In this document: positions 26,009-34,472 of the stretch, one piece after another | How the letters are laid out: each line of letters begins with the position of its first letter | Position numbering within the stretch: position 1 is the first letter of the stretch | Translations under genes and position numbers: made by a program | Notes under the pieces: generated by a model | Told to the model about the DNA's origin: nothing | Seen by the model: only the letters and a program-made list of their open reading frames with translations | Databases searched by the model: none | Origin: Pelomonas nitida | GTDB taxonomy: Bacteria > Pseudomonadota > Gammaproteobacteria > Burkholderiales > Burkholderiaceae_C | DNA length: 64,000 nucleotides | Direction of reading: 5' to 3' | Assembly (NCBI RefSeq): GCF_043555975.1 | Contig: NZ_JBIGIA010000009.1 | Coordinates: 62,001-126,000 of the forward strand

Positions 26009-27427
26009 TTGAGATTCCTGATCGCCTGCTTGTTGCTGACCTGTAGTTTTTCACAGGCCCAGACCCCTTCATCTCCGCAACAGCCCTACCAGGCCAGCGC
26101 CCCGCTGACCTGGGAGCTGAAAAATGCCCGCTGGTTCGACGGCCACGCCATCCAGCGCGGCAACCTCTATGTGGAGAACGGCCAGTTCGTCGGCAGGAGG
26201 CCGCCCAAGGTCAACCGCAAGATGGACATGCACGGCCAGGTGCTCATCCCACCGCTGGCCGAGGCCCACAACCACAACCTGCAGACCGCCTGGGGATGGG
26301 GCCAGTTCGCGGACAAGTACATCGATGAAGGCGTCTTCTACGCCGCCATGCTGTGTGGCGACCCTGAAGGCGTTGCCGAGGTCCGCCCGCTGACCGACTC
26401 GCGCGCGGCGCCGGACGTGAGCTTCGTCACCGCCTGCATCACGTCCAGCAACGGCTACCCGCTGGCGGCCGTGCTGCCCGAACCGACGCCCGAGGCCGCG
26501 GCGGCGCAGCACAAGATCGTCATCGTCGACAGCCCGGAGCAGGCCATCGAGCAATGGACCGCCATCCGCGCACGCGGCAGCCAGTGGCTGCGCCTGGTGC
26601 TGGCGCACAGCGAACGGCCGGAGCTGCGCCAGCAGACCGAGCATTTCGGCCGCCTGGGCCTGACGCCCGAGACCGCCGCCGAGCTGACCCGGCTGGCCCA
26701 TGCCGACGGGCTGCACGTCGTCGCCCACGTCGAGACCGCCGCCGACTTCGATGCCGCGCTGGCCGCCGGCGTGGACACCATCGCCCATGTGCCTGGCTAC
26801 GCCAACCTGCTGGATGAACCGCCGGAGCAGTTCCTCATTGCCGAGGCGTCGGCCGCGCGCGCCGCGCAGCAGCACACCGCGGTCATCACGACCACGGCCG
26901 CCACCGCGCTGTTCCGCCTGGACGACGGCCCGGCGGCCGCCTTGCGCGAGATCCAGCGCACCAACCTCGCCCGGTTGCAGGCCGCCGGCGTGCCTCTGCT
27001 GGTGGGCTCGGACGTCTTCATCGGCACGGCGCGTACCGAGCTGCATGCGCTCGACGAACTCGGCATGGACCGCGCCACACTGCTGCGGCTGGCCACCATC
27101 GACACACCGCGCGCGCTCTTCCCTGGTCGCAAGATCGGCTGTTTCGAGCCCGGGTGCGAGGCCAGCTTCCTGCTGCTCAGCGGCGACCCGATCGCCGACC
27201 TCGGCGTGCTTGACGTGCCCATGCTGCGCGTCAAGCAGGGGCGGCTGTTGACCCGGCTGGCCGACGTCGCCGCGTCCAGCTCCCAGGCCAGCGCCTCGAC
27301 GGCCGACGCCCCCAAAACCGCCGCCAAGAAGAAGGGCGGCAAGGCCAAGCCGGCCACCAAATCGTCGAACAAATCGCCCGCTGCGCCCGCCAAAGCCAAG
27401 ACGTCCAGCAAGGCCAAGCCGCGCTGA
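26009..27427 (+). CDS. Secreted amidohydrolase with Lys/Ala-rich C-terminal tail
   Basis: Amidohydrolase-superfamily protein of 472 residues starting at TTG 26009; no ATG lies upstream in frame, and translation opens with a signal peptide (MRFLIACLLLTCSFSQAQT). The imidazolonepropionase/prolidase-like metal site is partly visible: AEAHNHN at 84-90, VVAHVET, AHVPGY and GSDVF with the catalytic Asp. The usual first motif is HxHxH-like but reads HNH here. The last ~50 residues (422-472) form a Lys/Ala/Ser/Pro tail with runs such as KTAAKKKGGKAKPATKSS, like histone H1 or AlgP tails and very unlike the rest of the enzyme. The substrate is unknown. The MFS transporter gene starts 13 bases after the stop. 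Confidence 0.85.
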   Translation: MRFLIACLLLTCSFSQAQTPSSPQQPYQASAPLTWELKNARWFDGHAIQRGNLYVENGQFVGRRPPKVNRKMDMHGQVLIPPLAEAHNHNLQTAWGWGQFADKYIDEGVFYAAMLCGDPEGVAEVRPLTDSRAAPDVSFVTACITSSNGYPLAAVLPEPTPEAAAAQHKIVIVDSPEQAIEQWTAIRARGSQWLRLVLAHSERPELRQQTEHFGRLGLTPETAAELTRLAHADGLHVVAHVETAADFDAALAAGVDTIAHVPGYANLLDEPPEQFLIAEASAARAAQQHTAVITTTAATALFRLDDGPAAALREIQRTNLARLQAAGVPLLVGSDVFIGTARTELHALDELGMDRATLLRLATIDTPRALFPGRKIGCFEPGCEASFLLLSGDPIADLGVLDVPMLRVKQGRLLTRLADVAASSSQASASTADAPKTAAKKKGGKAKPATKSSNKSPAAPAKAKTSSKAKPR

Positions 27428-27440
27428 TTACAGTCGCGCG

Positions 27441-28664
27441 ATGAACACGCCCCGCCCTCCCGCTCCCGGGCTAACCGTCCAGCAGGTGCTGCTGTGCGGC
27501 GCGCTCATCGTCACGCTGTCGATGGGCATACGCCATGGCTTCGGCTTCTGGCTGCAACCCATCATCACGGAGCGCGGCTGGACGCGCGAGACCTTCTCCT
27601 TCGCCATGGCGGTGCAGAACCTGTCGTGGGGCGCTGCCGGCCCCATCGCCGGCATGCTGGCCGACCGTTTCGGCAGCTGGAAGGTGCTCATCGGCGGCGG
27701 ACTGGCCTATGCGCTGGGCCTGGTCATGATGGCGATCACCAGCCACCCGCTGAGCTTCACGCTGGGGGCCGGCGTGCTCATCGGCGTCGCCCAATCGGGC
27801 TCGACCTACGCCATCATCTACGGCGTGCTGGGCCGCACCGTCTCGCCCGAGAAGCGCTCCTGGGCCTTCGGCGTGGCCGCCGCCGCCGGCTCGTTCGGCC
27901 AGTTCGCGATGATCCCGCTGGAAACCTGGCTCATCAGCCACGCCGGCTGGCAGACCGCCCTGTTCCTGCTGGCCACCGCCGCGCTGCTGATCCTGCCGCT
28001 GGCGCTGGGCCTGCGCGAACGCCAGGCGGCGAGTGGCGCGGCGGGCCACCAGAGCGTCGGCCAGGCGCTGCGCGAAGCCTTCGGCTACCGCAGCTTTCAG
28101 TTGCTGATGCTGGGTTATTTCGTCTGCGGCTTCCAGGTCGTGTTCATTGGCGTGCACCTGCCCAGTTATCTGAAGGACCACGGCCTGGGGCTGGAGGTCT
28201 CCACCGGCGCGCTGATGCTGATCGGGCTGTTCAACGTCTTCGGCACCTACACCGCCGGCTCGCTGGGCCAGCGTTTCCCGAAGCGCCACCTGCTGGCGGC
28301 CATCTACGGCCTGCGCGCGGTGGCCATCGTCATCTTCCTCAGCGTGCCGCTCACGCCACTGAGCGTCTACGTCTTCGCGGCGGTCATCGGCTTCCTGTGG
28401 CTGTCCACCGTGCCGCCGACCAATGCCGTCGTCGCGCAGATCTTCGGCGCGCAGCACCTGTCCATGCTCGGCGGCTTCGTCTTCTTCAGCCACCAGATCG
28501 GCAGCTTCCTGGGCGTCTGGCTGGGCGGCAAGCTGTACGACGCCACCGGCAGCTACGACATCGTCTGGATGCTGGCGATTGCGCTGGGCATCGTCGCCAT
28601 GCTGGCCAACCTGCCCGTGCGCGAGACGCCGATCGACCGGTCTGCGCGCGCCCTGCCCGCATGA
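27441..28664 (+). CDS. MFS transporter
   Basis: Inner-membrane transporter of the major facilitator superfamily, 407 residues, twelve predicted membrane segments. The motif-A loop between helices 2 and 3 reads GMLADRFGSWKVL, and the central loop is basic and Gln-rich (RERQAASGAAGHQSVGQ). It resembles the oxalate/formate or monocarboxylate type MFS proteins (opens LIVTLSMGIRHGFGFWLQPI), so an organic acid is a plausible substrate, but this is inference. Its stop overlaps the start of a 41-residue membrane protein (ATGA at 28661-28664). Confidence 0.9.
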   Translation: MNTPRPPAPGLTVQQVLLCGALIVTLSMGIRHGFGFWLQPIITERGWTRETFSFAMAVQNLSWGAAGPIAGMLADRFGSWKVLIGGGLAYALGLVMMAITSHPLSFTLGAGVLIGVAQSGSTYAIIYGVLGRTVSPEKRSWAFGVAAAAGSFGQFAMIPLETWLISHAGWQTALFLLATAALLILPLALGLRERQAASGAAGHQSVGQALREAFGYRSFQLLMLGYFVCGFQVVFIGVHLPSYLKDHGLGLEVSTGALMLIGLFNVFGTYTAGSLGQRFPKRHLLAAIYGLRAVAIVIFLSVPLTPLSVYVFAAVIGFLWLSTVPPTNAVVAQIFGAQHLSMLGGFVFFSHQIGSFLGVWLGGKLYDATGSYDIVWMLAIALGIVAMLANLPVRETPIDRSARALPA

Positions 28665-28786
28665 AGCCGCGCCGGTGGGTCCTGCCATCGCTGGCCGTCA
28701 CCGTGCTGGCGTTGACGATCCTGGCCTACCGCCATCCGGCAGTCATGATCCAACTGAGCGAACAAATCTGGGCCTGCTTCGGATGA
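28661..28786 (+). CDS. Small single-pass membrane protein (41 residues)
   Basis: Frame MKPRRWVLPSLAVTVLALTI then LAYRHPAVMIQLSEQIWACFG: a basic N-terminus, one hydrophobic helix (about residues 7-22), then a short amphipathic tail ending in Cys-Phe-Gly. It starts on the ATGA overlap with the MFS stop and ends on an ATGA overlap with the next gene, so translation of three genes is linked. The double overlap and the sensible membrane topology argue that it is real. The family is unknown to me. Confidence 0.65.
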   Translation: MKPRRWVLPSLAVTVLALTILAYRHPAVMIQLSEQIWACFG

Positions 28787-29301
28787 ACACCTCCCCCTCC
28801 GCCTGGCTGCAACGCTTCGCGCCCCAACCACCGGCGCGCGCGCTGGACGTCGCTTGCGGCTCGGGCCGCAACCTGCGATGGCTGGCCGAGGCCGGCTGGC
28901 AGGTGACGGGCGTGGACCGTGACACCGCCGCCACGGCCCCATTGCAAAGCCTTGCAAAGATCGTCGACGCCGACATCGAGAACGCCCCGTGGCCCATCGC
29001 ACCGCAGGCCTTCGATCTCGTCGTCGTCTGCAACTACCTGTGGCGCCCGCTGATCGACGACATCAAGTCCGCCGTCAAGCCGGGCGGCTGGCTCATCTGG
29101 GAAACCTTTGCCGACGGCCAGCAAACCATCGGCCGCCCCGCGCGGCCCGATTTCCTGCTGCAGCGGGGCGAGCTGCTGCGCGTCTGCGAGGGTTGGCGCA
29201 TCGTCGCGTACGAAGACGTGTTCGAAGGCGGCGTCAACCCGCGCTTCGTGCAGCGCGTTGCGGCCATTCGGCCGGCCACGCCCATGGTTGCCGCAGCCTA
29301 A
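28783..29301 (+). CDS. Class I SAM-dependent methyltransferase
   Basis: 172-residue methyltransferase. Motif I LDVACGSGRN at about 21-30 binds S-adenosylmethionine, followed by GVDRD (acidic end of strand 2) and a post-motif region FDLVVVCNYLWRPL. It is short, with little room for a substrate domain, as in TehB/UbiE-like small enzymes. The start at 28783 overlaps the stop of the 41-residue membrane protein. dapA begins 30 bases after its stop. The substrate is not evident; the N-terminal WLQRF segment may form a lid. Confidence 0.88.
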   Translation: MNTSPSAWLQRFAPQPPARALDVACGSGRNLRWLAEAGWQVTGVDRDTAATAPLQSLAKIVDADIENAPWPIAPQAFDLVVVCNYLWRPLIDDIKSAVKPGGWLIWETFADGQQTIGRPARPDFLLQRGELLRVCEGWRIVAYEDVFEGGVNPRFVQRVAAIRPATPMVAAA

Positions 29302-29331
29302 AATCCCCCGATTCCTTCTGACATTTCCACC

Positions 29332-30213
29332 ATGAAGCCCATCCTCGGCAGCATCGTCGCCCTCGTCACGCCCATGAACGAGGACGGCAGCATCGACTAC
29401 CTCGCCCTGCGCCGCCTCATCGACTGGCATGTCGAGGAAGGCACCGCCTGCATCGGCGTCGTCGGCACCACCGGCGAGTCGCCCACGGTGAGCATGGAGG
29501 AGAACCGCGAAATCATCCGCGTGGCCGTCGAGCACGCCAAGGGCCGCATCCCCGTGCTGGCCGGCACCGGCGCCAACTCCACCGCCGAGGCCATCGAGCT
29601 GAGCCGTTACGCCAAGCAGGTTGGCGCTGACTGCACGCTGTCCGTGGTGCCCTACTACAACAAGCCGTCGCAGGAAGGCATCTACCAGCACTTCAAGGCC
29701 GTCGCCGAGGCCGTAGACATCCCCATGATGCTCTACAACGTGCCCGGTCGCACGATGGCAGACATGGCGCCCGAGACGACGCTGCGCTGTGCCACGCTGC
29801 CCGGCGTGTTCGGCATCAAGGAAGCCACCGGCAACATCGAGCGCGCCGCGTTCCTGATCAAGCATGCGCCCGAGGGCTTTCACGTCTACTCCGGCGACGA
29901 CGGCACGGCCGTCGCCCTCATGCTGCTGGGCGGCCACGGCAACGTCAGCGTGACGGCCAACGTCGCGCCGCGCCAGATGGCCGAGATGTGCCGCCTGGCC
30001 ATCGAAGGCAATGCCATCGAGGCCCGCAAGATCCACCTGAAGCTGCTGGGCCTGCACAAGCAACTCTTCTGCGAACCCAGCCCCTGCCCGACGAAGTGGG
30101 CACTGTCACGCCTGGGCCGCTGCGGCGCCGCGCTGCGGCTGCCCATCACGCCGCTGACAGCAGCCGGTCAGGCCAGCGTCGGGCAGGCGCTGATCGAAGC
30201 CGGACTGCTCTGA
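29332..30213 (+). CDS. dapA: 4-Hydroxy-tetrahydrodipicolinate synthase
   Basis: Joins pyruvate and aspartate semialdehyde in the first committed step of lysine and diaminopimelate synthesis. 293 residues, the normal length. Schiff-base Lys163 lies in FGIKEATGN, Tyr135 in YNVPGRT, and the pyruvate-binding GTTGES at 45-50. It is followed at 63 bases by bamC, the arrangement common in beta- and gammaproteobacteria. Feedback inhibition by lysine is usual for Gram-negative forms but not readable here. Confidence 0.97.
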   Translation: MKPILGSIVALVTPMNEDGSIDYLALRRLIDWHVEEGTACIGVVGTTGESPTVSMEENREIIRVAVEHAKGRIPVLAGTGANSTAEAIELSRYAKQVGADCTLSVVPYYNKPSQEGIYQHFKAVAEAVDIPMMLYNVPGRTMADMAPETTLRCATLPGVFGIKEATGNIERAAFLIKHAPEGFHVYSGDDGTAVALMLLGGHGNVSVTANVAPRQMAEMCRLAIEGNAIEARKIHLKLLGLHKQLFCEPSPCPTKWALSRLGRCGAALRLPITPLTAAGQASVGQALIEAGLL

Positions 30214-30276
30214 GTCCTCTGGTCTAATGCGCCGCTGCCCCTGGCTGGGCAACCTGTTCCCTCGGAGATTTCCAGC

Positions 30277-31443
30277 GTGACGTCCCTTTCCTCGCATCGC
30301 CCCACGGCGACCCGCCTGGCCTGCACGGCCTTTGTCCTGTCTCTCGCAGGCTGCAGCACCCTCGACGGCATGTTCTCGTCCGAGAAGGTCGACTACAAGA
30401 CTGCGGCGAAGCAGACGCAGGGCCTGGACGTCCCGCCCGACCTGACCCAGCTCGCCAAGGACAACCGCGCCCAGGTGCAAGGTGGCTCGATCACCGCCTC
30501 CGCGCTGTCGGCGGCACGCCCGGCCAACAACAGCTCGGTGGCCGCGGCCAACTCCGTCGCCCCCAACAGCGCCGGCGAGATTCGTCTGGAACGCAGCGGC
30601 ACCGACCGTTGGCTGCACACCTCCGCCACGCCGGAGCAGGTCTGGCCCCAGCTGCGCGCGTTCTGGCAGGAGCGCGGCCTGGAGCTGACGAAGGAGCAAC
30701 CCGAAGTCGGCATCATGGAGACCAACTGGGCCGAGAACCGCGCCAAGCTGCCTAACGACATCGTCCGCGCCACCATCGGCAAGGTGTTCGACAGCTTCTG
30801 GTCCACCGGCGAGCGCGACATGTACCGCACCCGCGTGGAGCGCGGCACCAACGGCACCGACATCTTCATCAGCCACCGCGGCATGCAGGAGGTCTACACC
30901 ACCTCCGCCAAGGACTCGACGACGTGGCAGAACCGCCCCAGCGACCCGACGCTGGAAGCCGAAATGCTGTCGCGCCTGATGCTCAAACTCGGCGGCCAGG
31001 AAGCCGCAGCCAAGGCCGTCGTGGCCCAGGCATCGGCACCTGGCGCCCAGCCCTCGCCGGCCGCCACCGGTGGCGAAGCGCCCCGCGCACGCCGCCCGCT
31101 GAGCGAAATCCCGAGCAGCCTGACCGTGGCCGACGGCTTCGACCGCGCCTGGCGCCGCGTCGGCCTGTCGCTGGATCGCCATGGCTTCACCATCGAAGAC
31201 CGCGACCGCGCTGCCGGCCTGTTCTTCCTGCGCTATGCAGACCCCGAGAAGGCCGGCGAGGAAGAACCCAACTTCTTCCAGCGCCTGTTCGGCGCGAAGA
31301 CTACTGCACCGGTGCGCTACCGCGTGTCGGTCAAGACCGAGGGCGACAAGAGCGTCGTGCGCGTGCTCGACGAACGCGGCCAGGCCATCACCGATGACAA
31401 CGCCAAGCGCATCCTCGGACTGCTGATGGACGATCTGAAGTGA
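30277..31443 (+). CDS. bamC: Outer membrane protein assembly factor BamC
   Basis: Lipoprotein of the BAM complex that inserts beta-barrel proteins in the outer membrane. 388 residues, GTG start. The signal peptide ends at lipobox LAGC (Cys26). An unstructured stretch (about 27-100) binds BamD in relatives and is followed by two helix-grip domains: about 105-235 (LERSGTDRWLHTSATPEQVW) and about 270-388 (GFDRAWRRVGLSLDRHGF, with FFLRYADPE). It lies directly after dapA, as in E. coli. The linker between the grip domains is Ala/Pro-rich. Confidence 0.92.
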   Translation: MTSLSSHRPTATRLACTAFVLSLAGCSTLDGMFSSEKVDYKTAAKQTQGLDVPPDLTQLAKDNRAQVQGGSITASALSAARPANNSSVAAANSVAPNSAGEIRLERSGTDRWLHTSATPEQVWPQLRAFWQERGLELTKEQPEVGIMETNWAENRAKLPNDIVRATIGKVFDSFWSTGERDMYRTRVERGTNGTDIFISHRGMQEVYTTSAKDSTTWQNRPSDPTLEAEMLSRLMLKLGGQEAAAKAVVAQASAPGAQPSPAATGGEAPRARRPLSEIPSSLTVADGFDRAWRRVGLSLDRHGFTIEDRDRAAGLFFLRYADPEKAGEEEPNFFQRLFGAKTTAPVRYRVSVKTEGDKSVVRVLDERGQAITDDNAKRILGLLMDDLK

Positions 31444-31536
31444 ACATCAGGCGCCTCAGCCCCCGCCTTGGCGCACAGCGCCACTTGCCGGACCCGTGCT
31501 GAGGCGCCCGGCCAGGGCCAGCAGCTGACTGAGCCC

Positions 31537-32316
31537 ATGCGCTTTCGCAATCTGGGCAGCGGCAGCGGTGGCAATGCCACGCTGGTGGAGGCCAGCCAGG
31601 GCATCACGACCACCCGCATCCTCGTCGATGCAGGCTTCAGCGAGCGCGAACTGCTGCGCCGGCTGGCAATCGCCGGGCACGGCGCCGCAGACATCGACGC
31701 CATCTTCATCACGCACGAGCACGGCGATCATGTCGGCCGCTCGTTGGCATTCGCACGCCGCCACCGCATCCCGCTGATCACCAGCCGCGGCACCTGGCGT
31801 GCCATGGGTTGCGACGACTTCGACGCCAGCTTGCTGCGCCTCGCCCGCAGCGGCGAAACCATCGCGCTGGGCGATCTCGAACTGCAACCCTTCGCCGTGC
31901 CACACGACGCCCTGGAGCCGCTGCAACTGTGCGTCAGCGATGGCGCCGTGCGCCTGGGCATCGTCACGGACCTGGGCAGCGCCCCACAGGCCGTCGCCAA
32001 CGCACTGGCGGGCTGCAGGGGCCTGCTGCTGGAATGCAACCACGACGAGGCCATGCTTCGCGCCGGGCCGTATCCGCCGGCACTACAACGCCGCATCCTG
32101 GGCAGCCATGGCCACCTGTCCAATGTCGCCGCCGCCGAGTTGCTGGGGCGCTGCCTGCACCCCGCACTTGGCGCCGTCGTCGCCGCACACCTCAGCGAGA
32201 AAAACAACTCACCAGACCTGGCCAGAGCCGCGCTCGCACCGGTGCTGAATTGCGCCGTTGCCGATATTCGCGTCGCCGATCCGGCATTGGGTTTCGGCTG
32301 GGTCGAACTGGACTGA
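31537..32316 (+). CDS. MBL-fold metallohydrolase (YycJ/WalJ-like)
   Basis: 259-residue metallo-beta-lactamase-fold hydrolase. The metal motif THEHGDH is at 59-65, further ligands are in VPHDA and ECNHDE, and a third His in LGSHGHLSN. The phosphodiesterase/exonuclease style matches YycJ/WalJ and PhnP relatives. It opens MRFRNLGSGSGGNATLVEAS, which is typical of that subgroup. The start at 31537 is chosen because the preceding codons show no domain. Nucleic acid or cyclic phosphodiester cleavage is likely but unproven. The gene ends about 75 bases before a two-way terminator. Confidence 0.9.
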   Translation: MRFRNLGSGSGGNATLVEASQGITTTRILVDAGFSERELLRRLAIAGHGAADIDAIFITHEHGDHVGRSLAFARRHRIPLITSRGTWRAMGCDDFDASLLRLARSGETIALGDLELQPFAVPHDALEPLQLCVSDGAVRLGIVTDLGSAPQAVANALAGCRGLLLECNHDEAMLRAGPYPPALQRRILGSHGHLSNVAAAELLGRCLHPALGAVVAAHLSEKNNSPDLARAALAPVLNCAVADIRVADPALGFGWVELD

Positions 32317-32392
32317 GCTCTCTAAAACGCCAGCGAAAAGTTTTGTATTTGGCGACGCCCCACTGAATAACGGCGCCAGCACAGCGGAATAG

Positions 32393-32428
32393 AAAAAGCC
32401 GCCCCTGCTTGCGCAGCGGCGGCTTTTT
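32393..32428. terminator. Bidirectional terminator
   Basis: AAAAAGCCGCC / GGCGGCTTTTT forms an 11-bp stem with a run of A on one side and T on the other. It serves both the MBL hydrolase gene (plus) and the small lipoprotein gene (minus), which converge here. Confidence 0.85.
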
Positions 32429-32443
32429 GCTGGGACGAAGTGA

Positions 32444-32665
32444 TTACTTCGAGGCGGCCGAAGCGGCAGCGTCGGCAACAGCCGAAGCGCCAGCGTCAAC
32501 AGCGCTAGCGGCAGCCGAAGCGGCTTCCGAAGCGGCCGGGGCAGCCACAGGAGCGGCCACAGGAGCGGCCACAGGAGCTTCAACCTTGGGCTCTTCCGGC
32601 TTCTTGCCGCAAGCGGTCAGCGCAGCAGCAGCCAGCAGGGAAGCCAACAGGATCGACTTAGTCAT
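32444..32665 (-). CDS. Small Ala-rich lipoprotein
   Basis: 73 residues, start at 32665. Lipobox LTAC (Cys19), then KKPEEPKVEA, then PVAA repeats and a tail of Ala, Ser, Val and Asp (SAAASAVDAGASAVADAAAS) that looks helical or disordered. The DNA for the PVAA part is three 12-base units (32544-32579), so the length may vary between strains. Possibly a cell-envelope spacer; no family known. A short UTR and an AT-rich promoter region lie upstream (32666-32740). Confidence 0.75.
   Translation of the reverse strand: MTKSILLASLLAAAALTACGKKPEEPKVEAPVAAPVAAPVAAPAASEAASAAASAVDAGASAVADAAASAASK
32544..32579 (-). repeat. Three 12-base tandem repeats coding PVAA
   Basis: Unit GCCACAGGAGCG repeated three times on the plus strand (the last with a final T), encoding Ala-Pro-Val-Ala steps on the minus strand in the small lipoprotein. 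Unit length is a multiple of three, so slippage would change length without a frameshift. Confidence 0.85.
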
Positions 32666-32823
32666 ACTTGTCCTCAAACGTTTAACGACGGTGCACACCA
32701 AATTTTTGGGGCCGCGCGGCAGTCAAATAACCATCCGCCGACCCCTCAGAAGAAGACGCGGAAAACCTCGAGCGCTTCCCTCGCCTCAGCCGCCGATTAT
32801 AGGGCTTCGCTTGTCACAACATG

Positions 32824-33321
32824 TCATAGGCCCAACGTTGTCGACGCAAATGATTCGCTTGAACGTTGCGCCAGGGCATCAAACCACTCAAGTGCGCGCA
32901 TGCGCTCGCCGGCATCCCGGCTGACTTCGCCACGCCAGCGATGCCGATCAAACAGCCGCAGGCTCAGCGCCATACCGTCCGCGCCGACTGCCAACAACAA
33001 ACTCTGGGGGGACGTATCGAGTGGCACGTCCGGCTCCACCGCATGCGCCGTTATGCAATGACCGAAGTCCCGGCGCCAGCGCACGAAACGAGGGTGTCGG
33101 CGCAGCACCTCGTCATACTGCTGCGCGAGCAGATGTAACCGCCGCCCCTGGCGCGCCCAGCCTGTCAGCGCAGTCAGCAGCTCCGCATCCGACAACGGCC
33201 AATCCGAGAAACTGGCATCCCAGGCATGCAGCTCCCGGCACCCCTGCTCGGCGGCCCAGACCCAGGCCTGCACGATGAGTCGCTGAAACTCGGCGCGCCC
33301 CCCGAAGGCCTGCGCATTCAT
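32824..33321 (-). CDS. Conserved hypothetical protein next to the JmjC oxygenase
   Basis: 165 residues. The start at 33321 overlaps the stop of the upstream gene (ATGA), better supported than the longer frame from 33357. No signal peptide or membrane segment. It is Arg/Trp/Leu-rich (AWVWAAEQGCRELHAWDASF, RFVRWRRDFGHC, LFDRHRWRG), which suggests a small soluble alpha/beta protein, perhaps an RNA- or phosphate-binding one; I do not recognise the family with certainty. Translational coupling to the ribosomal oxygenase hints at a shared role. Confidence 0.7.
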   Translation of the reverse strand: MNAQAFGGRAEFQRLIVQAWVWAAEQGCRELHAWDASFSDWPLSDAELLTALTGWARQGRRLHLLAQQYDEVLRRHPRFVRWRRDFGHCITAHAVEPDVPLDTSPQSLLLAVGADGMALSLRLFDRHRWRGEVSRDAGERMRALEWFDALAQRSSESFASTTLGL

Positions 33322-34433
33322 GCGTCGAGCGGCTGCACCCAGCCATCCTCGGTCCACTGGTCTAGCAGTTCGCGCGCCTCGGGCGACAGTCGCGCCACTT
33401 CGGCAGCGGTCAGCACACGGCGATCCGCCAGCCGATGCATCAGCGTGGCATCGCGACCACCGGCGCGGAAGCTCTCACCGTTGAGGAACACATGCGCCGT
33501 GTCGTAGAGCATGCGGCTGCGTCGATCGAGCGCGGCGCCCTGCCCCTCGGGTAGCACGTCGCCGGGCTCGAACCAGACCTGGGGCTTGGGTTCGGTCAGC
33601 GCCTCGCCGAGCGCCCGCTCAAGCGCCTGCGGACGATGCACGGCAGCCTCGACGGCGCGGCGGGCGAACTCCAGCAAAGCCACCGGCACGCGGGCCGGCT
33701 CGCTCGTCGCCTCCTGGCGAGGGTCTGAGTACAACTTGCCCGCCGTGTCGACATCGTCGAACAGGCGCGGCAGCAATTCGGCCGCGAGGCCCTCCCCGGT
33801 CGAGGCCCGAAAGCCCACCGAGCCCGTCATGCAGCCCGGGCCCACGGCCACGCCATCGTGCGCCCAGCCAGGCGGGAGATAGAGCATGTCACCCGGTTCC
33901 AGCTCGAACTCTTGTTCGGGCTTGAAGTTCGAGATGATCTTCAGCGGCACGTCATCACGCAGCACGGCGTCGCGCTGCGCACCGATGCGCCAGCGGCGCT
34001 TACCGGCCAGCTGGATGAGGAACACGTCGTAGGAATCGAAATGCGGGCCGACGCCGCCGCCATCGCTGGCGACGGAGACCATCAGGTCGTCCAGGCGCGC
34101 ATCGGGTGCGAAGCGGAACTGGTCGAGCAGCGCACGGGCTGCGGGCACATGCTGGTCCAGCCCCTGCACGAGCAGCGTCCAGCCCGGCTTGCTCATCGCG
34201 GGCAACCGCGCAACAGGCCCATGCTTGAGCTGCCAGTCGCCATCGAAGGCACTGACGACGCGGGATTCGACGTCATCCCGCGCCGCCAGCGCGGCCAGCT
34301 CCTTGAGCGACGCAGGCGGCTGGATGCCGGCAAAAGCCTGGCGCACCAGCAAGGGCTTCTTCTGCCAGTGCTTGCGCATGAATTGCGCCGGGCTCAGGCC
34401 AGCGAAGATGGGAGTCGGGAGATCGATATGCAT
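33318..34433 (-). CDS. JmjC/cupin ribosomal oxygenase (RoxA/YcfD-like)
   Basis: Fe(II)/2-oxoglutarate oxygenase of 371 residues; E. coli YcfD hydroxylates an Arg of ribosomal protein uL16. The metal site is His131-x-Asp133 (GPHFDSYDVFL) and His192 (GWAHDG), with the double-stranded beta-helix between about 110 and 210. The N-terminal opening (PTPIFAGLSPAQFMRKHWQK) and the winged-helix C-terminal domain match the family. The start at 34433 is preferred; the upstream in-frame extension has no signature and overlaps the divergent FKBP gene's promoter. The next gene overlaps its stop. Confidence 0.92.
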   Translation of the reverse strand: MHIDLPTPIFAGLSPAQFMRKHWQKKPLLVRQAFAGIQPPASLKELAALAARDDVESRVVSAFDGDWQLKHGPVARLPAMSKPGWTLLVQGLDQHVPAARALLDQFRFAPDARLDDLMVSVASDGGGVGPHFDSYDVFLIQLAGKRRWRIGAQRDAVLRDDVPLKIISNFKPEQEFELEPGDMLYLPPGWAHDGVAVGPGCMTGSVGFRASTGEGLAAELLPRLFDDVDTAGKLYSDPRQEATSEPARVPVALLEFARRAVEAAVHRPQALERALGEALTEPKPQVWFEPGDVLPEGQGAALDRRSRMLYDTAHVFLNGESFRAGGRDATLMHRLADRRVLTAAEVARLSPEARELLDQWTEDGWVQPLDA

Positions 34434-34472
34434 GCGGGCATTGTGCCGAGCCCGTGTGGGAAAATTGATCCC

